Below, one piece after another: positions 36,775-48,327 of a stretch of 64,000 nt of DNA (positions within the stretch are counted from its first letter, which is position 1; each line of letters begins with the position of its first letter). A program made the translations under genes and the position numbers. The notes under the pieces were generated by a model, which was not told the origin of the DNA, did not search any database, and saw nothing but the letters and a program-made list of their open reading frames with translations. This DNA is from Phytoseiulus persimilis. Lineage: Eukaryota; Arthropoda; Arachnida; Mesostigmata; Phytoseiidae. The stretch lies in NCBI GenBank assembly GCA_037576195.1, contig CM075102.1:35584745-35648744 (forward strand). The letters are read 5' to 3'.

Positions 36775-38205
36775 TCAGTGGTTCGACAACTTTGCCAAAT
36801 CCATTTCGAAGTCGAAGAGCGCTTGATGAATTTTGTTCACAACGTAGAGTTGCTGGACTTTGTCGTGAGTACGAATCCGTTCTCCGATGTAGTTGACGAA
36901 GTGGTCAATGAAGTCTTTCTCCGGATCCTTTTCGCATCCACTGTCTTGATCCGAATTGCTATTCCTGAAAAAGGCGAACGAAACTTGAGTTTGGATTGAA
37001 GACGAGTCGCCAGCTTTGAGAATCCGGAGAGCGAATCTGCGGTGGTAGAGAAAAAGCATCCGTAGAGCAACTTACTTCCGTTTCTTCGCGGGCGCTGCGG
37101 GAGCTTGCGTGTCGCAGGGTTCGGACCGCTTCTGGATTTTCTGGAGTGGTGCGGTGTTCTCTTTATGAGAATTTAGAGAGTGATGCGATTGAGCATCGGC
37201 GCCGGACGAAGTGGATGCAGCGTCATCACGGTCCATGTCCTGGTCATGTTCGTGATGATCGTCGTCCTGATCGTCTTCGATATGTGTTTCGGCGACCATG
37301 AAGTCCGCTGCAATGATTTCGTCCTTGTCTGATCCGGGCTCGGTGACGTGGCTCGTGTTGAGGCCTCGGCCCATCGCGACCTGATGCAGCGCTGCCGTGT
37401 ACAACTGTGCGGCGTCGGCAAAATTTATGGTTGTGATCGGCGATGCCGATCCTGGCGACGTGGGCGCCTGCGGTTTCGGCGAAGACTGTACAGTTATATT
37501 GGCGGCTGAATAGTTCTTGCACAACATTCCGTGAAGAACGTCGAAGAACTTCCAAGTCGGCTGGAAAGGATCGCCTCGAGCTTGGCGGACCATAACTTCA
37601 TTCAGGATACGCTTGTAACGGTCCCGAATATGCGTCCACTTCTTCACCATCTGAGGCCCGGTCATGCCGTATCTTGCTCCGATCTCAGCCCATCTGCAGC
37701 AAGGAGAGGAAGTCTGTTAGAGAACTCCACGCCGGGGAAGAATGGGCGTCGAGCTCGACGACCAGCGCGACGTCATCGAGATACGCGATTGTATTGAAGA
37801 AAGGCTGGGCGTGCGGATTTGCACTTACCGGGCGTCCTTGATGTGGCTGTCTCGGTAGAGGCGATGGTATTTGTCGAATAAATAAGGGGTGGCCTTGACC
37901 AGGTCGATGAAATCCTCAACAGAATAATACTTCTCCGGGTTCCCGACGAAATCTTTCTCTTTTGTCAGTTTCAACGGAGTCTGGTTGCCTTCGTTCAAAG
38001 GAATCAGCGACAGAGTTCCGTTGAAGCTCGAGTTGAGCGAGGCGTTGAGACTGTTTTCGAGTTTGGTTTTGGAGTCGCTGGTGTCCACGACGGGTTTCGG
38101 TTCCATCGTGAGACCGGGAAACGCTAGTCCCAATTGTTTCGCCAGGTTCGGGAGGATCTGCAACGGGAAATTCACGAACTTGAGTGAGCTGCCGCCGCAG
38201 GTCAT
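36775..38205 (-). CDS. MADF-domain protein with BESS-like C-terminus
   Basis: Three coding exons on the minus strand, 38205-37829, 37693-37076 and 36964-36775, join in frame to 394 residues. The MADF domain spans about 98-184: FIDLVKATPYLFDKYH, then, across the first junction, DARWAEIGARYGM, VKKWTHIRDRYKR and PTWKFFDVLHGML, with the Trp residues typical of this Myb/SANT-like DNA-binding fold. An acidic His/Asp stretch and a basic PAKKRK (possible nuclear signal) follow. The last exon codes EKDFIDHFVNYI and KVQQLYVVNKIHQAL, resembling the BESS protein-interaction motif found with MADF domains. It is inferred to be a transcription regulator of the Adf-1/Dip3 type; its exact orthologue is unknown. 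An in-frame TAG lies just before ATG 38205. ATG 38106 has a better Kozak context and would remove 33 residues. Introns are 135 and 111 nt, GT-AG. Confidence 0.88.
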
Positions 38206-41200
38206 GAGAGTTGGCTAGCGTTCGGCCACCGCCGGCAGCGGATGCCGACAGAGCGTCAAAACGAAACAAACGCCGACAGGCGCGAGTCCGTTCTCGGTAG
38301 AGAGACGGATCGAGTGGGGATCGCGCGCGTACACCGTGTGTTGGTAGTTTTCGCAGATCTGAGAGCGGGCGGCACTGCAGGTGAGTAAACTGCACCACGT
38401 AGAGCTTCTAAGAGGTGGGATGTCGTCGGTGGCGGCCAGGCATCGTTGTTGTTGTCGAGAGTTGACTCAGAAAGCGTTCAGGTGTCGCGTTCTTCCAGCC
38501 AGTCGAGAGAGAGAGAGCGAGCGTCGATTCTAGAGAGTCGAACCGTGGGTCGGGCGCTCGCTCGCTCGCTCGCCCGCCCGCCGGGTCGGTCCGTCGGACG
38601 GCCGGTTTGTCAGAGCTCGTCTGTTTGTCCCGCCCGCCGTGGTCGAGCCGGCCACGGTCGGAACGACTTTCGTCAGGCTGACCGAACGAGCGACGGCTAC
38701 CGGTGCGTTGGTCGAATAAGGGTTCAGCAAAAGGACACGAAGCGATGTCCTGCTCAGCCGGTCGGTCTCTGGCTGGCTCGGTCTCACCGGAGTCTGTCTA
38801 CTACCTACTTCTGGCTCTGAGCCGACGGATCGTCATGGGCCCCCTTCCTCCGCTTGCGGCGCCGTACTCGTCTTCCCCGAACTCGAGCGCCGAACCGAAC
38901 AACAATCCAACTCGACTGCGAGTTGGCGGCTCGGCTGGAAGAAGCGACCGTGACGGTATAACGAGCGCGGACGGAGAAGACGCCGCCCGAACGACAGCCG
39001 CAGTGAGCGCCCTAACCCTCCTCGGAACCCAACGATATTAGGTTCGCGGCGGTAGGGAAGCAAGCAACTAAGCAAGCGTTTCAGAGTATGGGCGACGGGC
39101 CGCTTTTCTCGTCGTCGACGGCTTGCTCGCCGGTCGGCCGGCTGGTCCGGACTCTAAGAGAGCGTGGTGATGGCGTACCAGAAGAGGAAGGCCTCCCGTC
39201 CTCTGCCGAACAGCAAGCGGTCTCTGTCACGCAGACGCTGCTGGGGCCAGGGCCGTAGCCGGTGCCAGCAGCCGCGTTTCTGGTTTCTAAACGCCAAGAG
39301 TTCGCTGCCAGCAAGCACAACAACAACCTCTACGACAACGACGACTTCCTCTACCGAACAGCGGACGGTCGGGCGCAAGCCGCGCGACCAACCTCTGCCG
39401 GTCGCTTGATTGGCCGACCATCCGACCGACGGTCGGGTCCCCGCCGAATCAACGCAACGAACCTGACGCGGCGGCAGCGGCTCGATCTATTATTAGCCAA
39501 CTACAACTAGAAGCTCGGTGCCTCGACGGCTTTCAACTACGGATTCTGTTTGTCGTAAGGCTTAGCCAAAAATGTTTGAAACGACGACCTGAACGCCACC
39601 GAAGCCGCGAGCCCTGTCTTCGTCGTAACGCGCATCCGACTTCGAGAGCAAATATCGAAACGCGGGACGCGCCCGACTTCGGAAGAGCGAGCTTTCCGGA
39701 TGGCGGGTGCCGAATCTTCGCTCCATGAGAGTCCTCGAAGATGCGCGACGCGGAACAGGAGGAGGAAACCCGTGACTCACTCGTACCCACCATGTGTTCG
39801 GAACTTCTCGGACGCGGTCAGCTCACGCAAGAAGATAGCCCGGGGATCTCGTCTGCTGCGGTCGAAAGCTCACACCGAACAAACATTTATCGCTGAAGCC
39901 GCGACCGCAGAAGCGAAACATTTAGCCGTAATGACCTTCGACGGGAGGCTCCGCATGTTCCGGTCAGCTCGAAATTCCGCCTCGAATTTCACTGAGCAAG
40001 GCGAACAAAATGAGCTCCAAACACGGCGCCGCTCCTGTACACTGAGCGCGTCCTCAACCACTTACTCCGCGAGCGTATGCAGGGTGAAATGCGTGCGCCA
40101 GAACGAAATACGCCCGCTCGCCCGACCGACCGATCGGCCTTACTCGGAGGCTGTTTGCAGTCCGCTGATTGGCTAAGGCCGTGCGCGGCGAGATCGTGAT
40201 GCATTGCTTCGGGCTGCGACTCGAGCTCCGTGTTGACGGGCTCGAGCCCAACCGCGGAGCCCTCGGGTCGGCGGATGAACAGATGGCGGGACGGGACACC
40301 AAAGGGAGGATGAAAAACCGAGCGCGCGAGCGAGCGAGCAACTCGCCGAGTGAGCCAGGCAACGAGCGAGCTCCCTCATGAACGAACAAGAGGGACTCTG
40401 CGTGCTGGAACACCTGGCTGGTCGCCTACCGCTGCCGTTTCCATCATGATGGCCTTAGCACGCTCTGCCAAATCCTCAGAAAGGGAGGAGGGGAGGTGAA
40501 GCACCGATGAGAAACGCTTGCGCGATTTTTGCATCGCCGCACAGCTCAGAGGCTGCGCATAAAACCCGAAACGGGGGGCCGCGTGCAAACTCCCCTCGAC
40601 TCCCTTGAGATCCCCGTGGAAGATCCCCTCTGGACCCGTGGCGAGGACATCCGCGGCGCGATATCTTCGACCAGAACCCCCGAAGCTCCAATAGTCCAAC
40701 GAGGTCCACACCGAAAGTCTCCAGGTTTCCATGAAATTCGTATTCGTGAGGTAGCGACGTGAGGGATCACTCTCCTCACGAGGCAAACAGTTCTTCGGGC
40801 CGGAGCGCCTCTCTCGAAGAACGGGCGGGGGGTGAAAAACCCTGTCACGACGTGGGAGCAGTCCTTACCTCACTGAGAGCGTTGGACGAAGAACGATCTG
40901 TGTCCGACATCTTGCCACCGCTAGTTTGGTCCGAAATCGCGTCCAGAGAATATTTCACAGCACAACAATGCACCCGATGCACGCTCCGACTGTGACTGCT
41001 CGATCCGGCTCAAGTTTTTCTGCTTTCTCACTCTCCGCAAACAGTCGCGGTGAGCGGCTCTAAGAGTTTCAGCACGGATCCCACCCGGCGCGTGAGGAAT
41101 CTCCGTGCGGCAATTCATTGTATCTTGCGCATACCGGGGGAGCCGATACGGCCAGAACCGAATCGAGCATCGGAGGTCTTAATCGTCTCTGTTGAGCCGG

Positions 41201-44200
41201 AGCCTGAAAACGCGGCCATTCACCCGTGCTCCCGACTGACTCGCAGTGAGTTCGAGCTCGCTCGGGATGAGCCCTCGTCGGCCCCTTCCCTCCTCCGCCC
41301 CTCTGAGGTCCCCGATGAGGGAACCGACTTCGAGGTTGGCTGATGCACTCGACTCCGGCGCGGCGATCCAACGGAAATCCAACCGACCGACGGAACGAAC
41401 GAACGACCGGCCTATACGGTCCGTGTTGCGAATGACGCCGTGGCGCGGGTTTAGTAACAAAGGGAAGACTTGTTGAGCAGAAACGAATCGCGATCGAACA
41501 CACGAGCTGAATTTGATAGGAGCAATCCGACACCTCGAGCAGTTTCGAATGTTGCCGGCTTCCGTAGTTGCGAATTTCATCATCGAGCTTACATTCGAGT
41601 TCGGGCTGCCGGCTGGCTGTCGCGAAGCGGCACTCGGTTTTTCTGAATGAATTTCGCCCGAACAATCGACGTATTCGCTCCGATGATGTCGTCGATGTTC
41701 GAAATGTCTCGAAATGAATCGTCGGATCAGGTGACGACGAGGGTGGCGAGGCCTTCCTCCAAAATCTATTTGGAGAGAAACAAATTCCGAGCTGCCGTCG
41801 GGACCGGAGGCGATTTCGGGGGCAGCGGAGGAACTCAGACGACGGGGTTAGGATTTCGCGCCGATGAACAGATTGCGGGAGCTCCTGGCGACGGCGATCG
41901 TGACAGCGGCAGACCGACACGCTTTCAACAACGACGACTTCAGCGGCGCAAGCAGAGGAACGAAAAAAGCACCGCCTCGGCGAGGAGGGAGATCGTCGCA
42001 TCTGTCGTTGTGCAAAAACCTGCTTGCCGCTCTCACTGTGTACAGTGGTTGCTGCCGGTTTCGACCGCTTGTCAGGGACTAACTCTGGGAACTCGAACTG
42101 GTCCGGTGTTAAGGCCTCCGTCAGTTGATGATGATCATCGTCGTCGCCGCCAGCCTCGTTATTCTGTCGCCGCTGGCAGCCGTTTGTTGTATTGTATGCG
42201 GCGTTCCTCTTCGGACGGACCGATTCCAGAAAACCAACCGCCGACGATCGACGTTCATGCGAGCTTCCCCCGCTTTCTGGTTTCCGCCTCTTCGGACGGA
42301 TCATCGGCCGTGGCTTGAACCCTCTCCGACGAAGAATCTCGGCCCTAGAGCGCATTTTTCTCCCGATGCCGTCGGTGAGACGGTTCCCTTTCTTCTAGAA
42401 ACCCCGCACAAGAGGAAATCTCGGAAGCGCAGTTCTTGAGCGCGGCCTGGAACTTGGTTCAACGAGGCAGCCGTTCCGGGTCGGTCGACGACCGGTTCGC
42501 GGACGAGCATTCATCGATCGTCAAAATCTCCTCCAGGGTCTGGAAGCTAACAAGTTTTCGCAACGCTTCAGAATGTGAGCGGAGGCAATCGCATCACCGC
42601 TATCTCATTAAGTTCGAGGATTCCGCTGCCGTGCGAAGCTTCTAGAGTTGAGCCGGCCGACTCTTCCTCGCTGCCCTTTCGAAAACGAATCGACCGACCG
42701 ACCGACCGACGAACGAATGAGCGGCTGACGGGCGAACGCGCGAGAAGATGATGTTGACCGTTACTAAAACGGTCGTCGGTTTGCGTGTGGGCTTTGCTCA
42801 GAACCCGGTGCCGCCTGTGTTCCTGCTCGCTTCCTTGCTGTCAGTCCTGCCTGCCGACCCGCCTTCCCGCCACCGCCCGGGGCATCGGCCCGCTGTGGCA
42901 TGACTGCGGTCGGTCGGTCCGTCGAGCGGGCGGCGGCGGGAATCTTCTCACCCGTCTTGTTGCGCACTCGACGCCCGCGCCAGCGCCGAGGTGTCCTGGC
43001 CTTTCACTGGCCTACCGACACCGAGCTAAAACACCCTCCTCGGCACCTATCCGCCGGCTGACGGACGGATCCACCGGCTGAATGGGTGGTCGTGCAGGAC
43101 CCGTGTGCATTACCCATCTCCGTGCTCCTCGATTCCCAGCAGCTCCTCTTCTTCTATCCCCCTTGACTGTACTCCCCGCCATGACCCGAAATAACTTGCA
43201 CGCCATGACGCCGGCCAGCATGAAGGAAAAGTCGACTGGCAAGCAGCTCGATTCAATGCGGCCGGCCGTCGGTCGGTCGGTCGGTCTCTCCGTCCAGTGG
43301 CGGTCTTTCGGTTCCTGTTTTCGTTCGTTCGCTCGCTCGCTCGTCAGTCGGCCTCCAAGGATGGAGTAGAATTAGCAGCTCCTTTCTAGCTCCTCGAACA
43401 GTTCGGTCCACGCAACTCATCACCCGACTTGGATTCTGCGCCACCGCACACTCGGCGTTCCCGGCCGAAATATCTCCCGACCTTCATTCCACGCCGATTG
43501 TCGAGGCAGCTCTCCGCGAATATGCACGAAGTGAGTTGCACGCTCGATTCCCGCGGACGACGCTTCGCCGAGCGGACAGGGCGCGTCGCTGCCGGCGGCG
43601 GGTATTTTTTCAAGTGTTCGCTTTCCTGACGTTCCAATATGCACGAGGAAGCGTCACTGGCGCGGAGGCAGCACCGAGCGAGAAGGAGGCACCCTCATGT
43701 TCTCGGATGTCCAACACAACGCTTCTAGACGATGACAACCCTGAAGACGGAAGATGTTCGCCTGAGCTTTCTGAGCAGCTTGCTTCCCCCGCCGCATCGG
43801 TCGTCTCGGATTTCGGTATTCAGTTGGACGATACCGGACGAAAGAACGACCGAGCGTCGCGGCATCCACGAACTCTTCGAGCGAGTAAGCGTCCTCTGCT
43901 GGATTCCTGGCCGGGCGGCCGGATGGCGAAAAAAGGAAGAGAGAAAGCAAGCAATGAGGCGTTGATTGCGATCCCCTCCCGCACCTAGCAGCCGCCCCAC
44001 CTCCCTCCTGACGAGCTCCGTTCCCAGCGTCCTTCCTGGCGAGCACGCTCTATCTGCTGACGACGACGCTCCTTTCGGAGGAGCGGCGTCGTCCTCAGAG
44101 AGAGAGCGCCAGACAGCCGGCCGACCGACCGGCCGGCCTGCTCGCTCGCTAGAGCGGTGTACGGAGAAGTAGATGCCGCGACCGGGATCAGCGGTAAAAG

Positions 44201-47200
44201 GAGAGCGGCGAGCAACTCTCCTTGGCTGGAGAGCGGCAGGCAAGCGGGCGGCTGTCTGTCCCCATCGAAGTCCCGCGATACCCCGCCGTGTTCCCCCTGT
44301 TTTTTCTCTCCGTCTCTCTCCATGTCTTTCTGCTGCTGCGGCTCGAAGGTCGCTCTCCCCGCACGCAGGCAACGTATGACTCACCCACTCCCGCCAACCC
44401 CACCCGCCGCCGCCGGTCGTCCGCCCGGTAGCCCAACTGGCCGCTCGCGGGAAACGGCACAGCGTCGGTGACCGCTTCCAGAGGAGGAGTTTCCGACCCG
44501 CGCGAAGCTCTTCCCGCTCCTGAGCCCGGGGTTTACTCCCGAAGGGGGGCGATCCCAAGACTCCAGCAGACGTTCCGGCATGGGGAGATCGACGCAGCGC
44601 CAGAGAACCCGGGCATCGGGCGTCACCGCCGCGGATCTTCAGGAGAGGACCACGGCGGCTCGGAGGCCGCATCGAGGTCGCAGATGGCCACGTCAGAGGG
44701 AGCCGTCCCGTCGGTCGATACTCTGTCGGTCGATTGAAGCGCCCGGACCGCGAACGAACGAAAATCTTCAGAAGGCGCTGTAAGTTCTGAAACTAAGGAG
44801 CGATCGTCGTCGCGAGGCGGAGGAGCGGCCGACTCGAGCTGCGCCAATTCTGTGTGTATTGTAGTCTCGAACATCCGTCCGTCCGTCAGAGCGACCGACC
44901 CCACCGACATGCCGCCGCTAACAGACAGCGGGAGCGGCCGCAGATCCCAAATGCAGTGAACGAGAGCGAGCTACCGGTAGGCTGAAAGAACGAGTGCGCC
45001 AGCTCGGTGACTGACTGGATGGTAGGCAGTCGGTCGGTCGGGCGGGCTGGCTGGCTAGCGGGTGAGTAAGCGAACTCCGAGCTCCGCGAGAAGCTTGAGG
45101 CCACGCTCAACGGAAACGCCGCTCGCTCGCTCCCTCAGTCTCTGTGCATTCTCTCCGAACATCTGGACCGAATCCATCCGAGAGAAGCAAGCGTAGAGGC
45201 GCCTCGGTGGACGATTTTCGGTGCTTTCTTTTCGAAACAGAGACCGGCAGCCAACCTGCGACCGCAGCAGAAACTAAGTCCAAACAGGCAACGGTCGACA
45301 GGACCCAGACGACGGGCGACATTCTTCAACAGCAGAAGAAAAAGCGCTGGGAACGACGTTCTCGTTTGCCGAACAATGATGACAGTCTCGCAGATCGACT
45401 GACAAAACCCCGACTGGTCGACCCCCGATCCGACGGACAGGCGCGCGGACTGACAAACGGACGCTCCGCATTGTGTGCTCGAACACCCGAGTCCGACGCG
45501 GACGGCCATACGTGAAGGTCACGTAACCTCAATGTATCCTCAAGATCCCTGAAGAACAACTGAGCGCGCGGTTCGCCGAGCCCCGAACACGAAGTCCAGT
45601 CAGATGACGGTGGATCGACGTTTTCTCGGCGTCACGCTAACAATACGTGCTCGGTGACGCGTAGCGTGAACCCAGCTCCCTGGTTCACGCCGAGTGAGCT
45701 AAGAGTGTCAAGGGGCTTCCTGGCACGCTGCTGACTAGAAGAAACTCGTCGCATACGGTTACCGTTGCGTCGTGCAGAGCTCAACAGGGTCGGATGGTTC
45801 CCTGGATTGCCAGAGCTCAGCTCCGGAGTTTCCACTCCGAGTGACAACCACTAAGTCTTGATCGGTTTGAATCTCAACATTCTTGCAGCGCGAATCCGTC
45901 GAAATCGTGCCGCACGTACCGAACGCAGTAGGAGAGAACGCTGACGCCGCAAGCCTGCGTCGGTTGTACGAGAGCTAGGGGACTCCAGCGCTCGCGCATA
46001 CCTAGTTGTCAACGAACATTCACTCGTCTGCATGAAGAACGTTTGTCTCACATCTTAACGAACGATGGTGGCAACGCACTTAGGTCATCGAACAAAGGCT
46101 CCGTGCACGCGGTAGCGTCCCAAAAGCATCCGCACGCCGTAGCACCCGCTCGCGCTCCACAAACCCGCAGTCCTGGGCTACGTACTCCGTGGCGCTTGTC
46201 AATCGTTGACATTTGCTAACAAGTCTTCGCCGAAACAAATCGTAAAGGCAACAGCATGACTCCACTTACCGGACTAATGGTGAGGTCGGGAAACATTCTA
46301 CGTGTCGGCGGAGGACTTCGTCGACGTCGACGTAACTTGCGCAAGTCGACGTGATCGCCGATAGCGGCTGTCGTGTCTCAGCTGCTGCGATATTTTGATG
46401 CCCGCGACAACAACGAGGACAGCGACGACGACGACGACGACGACTGCGACAACAACAACGACGAAGACGTCGAGGGTGGCACTGGCAACGGCGTCAACGA
46501 CCGATGGTATCTGACCACACCGGTGAGCCTAGTTGTTGCGAACGGGGCGCACTCGCGATGAGTGGCTTGCGATGTACAAAGCTGCGTAACTGGCGACGCT
46601 CCTGAACTGCCTGTTGGCAAAGTACGCGGGCAAGCGGTTTCGGTTGCCTTAACTGGCGGCGTGCTGGGAAGAAAGCGTGCGTGCTGCTCTGAGTACGCCG
46701 TCGACTCGAGGTTTCTCTACGGCGACCCGCGCCTCGGTCTCGGGGCTCCGTGAGTGGAGAGAATCTCGCTTCCCTCACTCTCGACCAACCGTCCGCCGGC
46801 TTAGAAGCAGCACCATGCGCGCTCGCTCGCCCGCCTGCTCGTTCGGCAGTAGTCAGCCTGATTCCCTTACTCTCCTGTCCATTGCCGCCGGACGGACAGA
46901 CGGGCTAGCTGCTGACTGGCTGGCTGGCGACAGCGAGTGCATTGTAGCCCGAAGCAAGACTGTCTGTCGTTGCCTGCTTTCCGTAGCCTGCTTGCTTGCT
47001 CGCTTGCTGGCCGCCCGGCGGTACCGCTGTTTCCTTAGTCAGAGGGGGAGCCCGAATCGAGCAGGAGGGCGATCAGCCGCTCGGCCTGAATTCCCCCGGC
47101 CCAGCTTTGGCTCAACCGTGAGCTGTGGTTCTCGAAGGGCTCTGGCCTTCGCAACAATCTTCGGAAGGTCGCTCGCTCGCCCGCCCGCCCGCCTGCCCGA

Positions 47201-48231
47201 GCCAGACGGGAAGGACGGAACTTCGTCATCACAGCTAACGCTCAAGACGTTGACACGTTCCGGCAACCACCTCGAAGACCGAGGGGAGACTCGAATCGGA
47301 GGTTTTCTGGCCCTCAGAGGAACACACATAGTCCCGTTTCTCTGCCGACCCGACGGTCCCTCGGTGGTGCCGCTACCGTGCCGGGAGAAGAGCGAGCGAT
47401 GCCCGAAATAGCTAAAACACAGACTCGCGGACGAATGAATAGTCAAAGAGAACGCAATCTACGAAGCAGAAGCTCCGGGAAAGGGTGGCTTCGGAAGCCC
47501 GACTTTTCGGAGACCGGCGTGCGGTCGAACGTCACCGACCAATCAGCTGAGCGCTAAAGACCCCCGTCTGCGGCCTCATTGTGGATCCTCGGCTCCATGG
47601 CAAGAAATGCGACATCCGAGACCCGAACTCCTCAGTCCACTAGTTCTAGTCCGAAGAGCGGCTGGACTTGTGGAACGGGCAAGGCTGTTCGCAGTGGGTC
47701 AATGTCATCAGCGCGCTCCGCCGATGGTTCACCGGGGCCGGTGTGCGAACCCTTTGGACATTTGGCGACTCGAATAAGCGCTTTTTCTTAGTCGTCCAAC
47801 GGGTAAGCAAGCAAGCGAGCTATCGATGAATCCAGTCCCTGTCCCATCATCAATGTGTGTTCCTTTCTCTCCTGAAGGCTCACTGGCGTCATGGAGTTTC
47901 AGCTCCGGGCGACGCTCTCTCCGTATCCATCCCCCTCCTCCCGTTTCTCCCCTTTTCTGACCCCCAACCGATAGGATAGAGTGTGGGGAGGCTGCTGACA
48001 CCGTTCGTCGAGGACGCCGGCAAGTCCCGAGTCCCATTTACCTCTTCCCATGACTTTTCCCGCAGATTTCGATCGTTCGGCTTCAGCTTCTAGAATACTC
48101 GACGAACGGATTTTACGTCAGCGTTCGACTTCACGGGCTCCCGAGCGCCTCACAGAACCGAGGATGGCTAGACTGCCGCACATGAGTCAGCCGTTCGTGG
48201 AAGCTCCCTCCGAGTTCTCCCCTCGAACGCA
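38206..48231. other. GC/CpG-rich gene-free region upstream of the MADF gene
   Basis: CpG-rich DNA without recognisable genes; the first few hundred bases probably contain the MADF promoter. Tetranucleotide tracts recur: CGCT/CGCC at 38551-38589, CGAC at 42690-42720, GGTC at 43262-43286, GTTC/GCTC at 43321-43349, GGTC/GGCT at 45028-45062 and GCTC/GCCC at 47169-47200. A GAC triplet run lies at 46423-46446. Long open frames (42355-41069 minus, 44672-43725 minus) lack domains and look compositional. An unannotated noncoding transcript or 5' UTR exons cannot be excluded. Confidence 0.5.
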
Positions 48232-48327
48232 GGCTGGCTGGCTGGCAGTCGGTCGGCCGGCCGACCCGGCGGGCGGGCGGGCGGGCGGGCAGGCAGGCAG
48301 GCAAGCAAGCAAGCAAGCAGACAGACT
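48232..48327. repeat. Motif-drifting tetranucleotide array
   Basis: A continuous 4-bp-periodic tract whose unit changes stepwise along its length: GGCT repeats, then GGTC/GGCC, then GGCG, then GGCA, then AGCA, then GACA. Each shift is one base substitution in the unit. Similar shorter tracts occur at 22741-22796, 27022-27084, 42690-42720 and 45028-45062. Confidence 0.85.

Noticed and set aside
41069..42355. 428-codon open frame on the minus strand
   Set aside because: It is Arg/Ser/Pro-rich, lacks any domain, and lies in CpG-rich DNA where stop codons are scarce; overlapping long frames exist on the other strand.
43725..44672. 315-codon minus-strand frame
   Set aside because: Same reasons: low-complexity composition, no motif, several overlapping frames on both strands.
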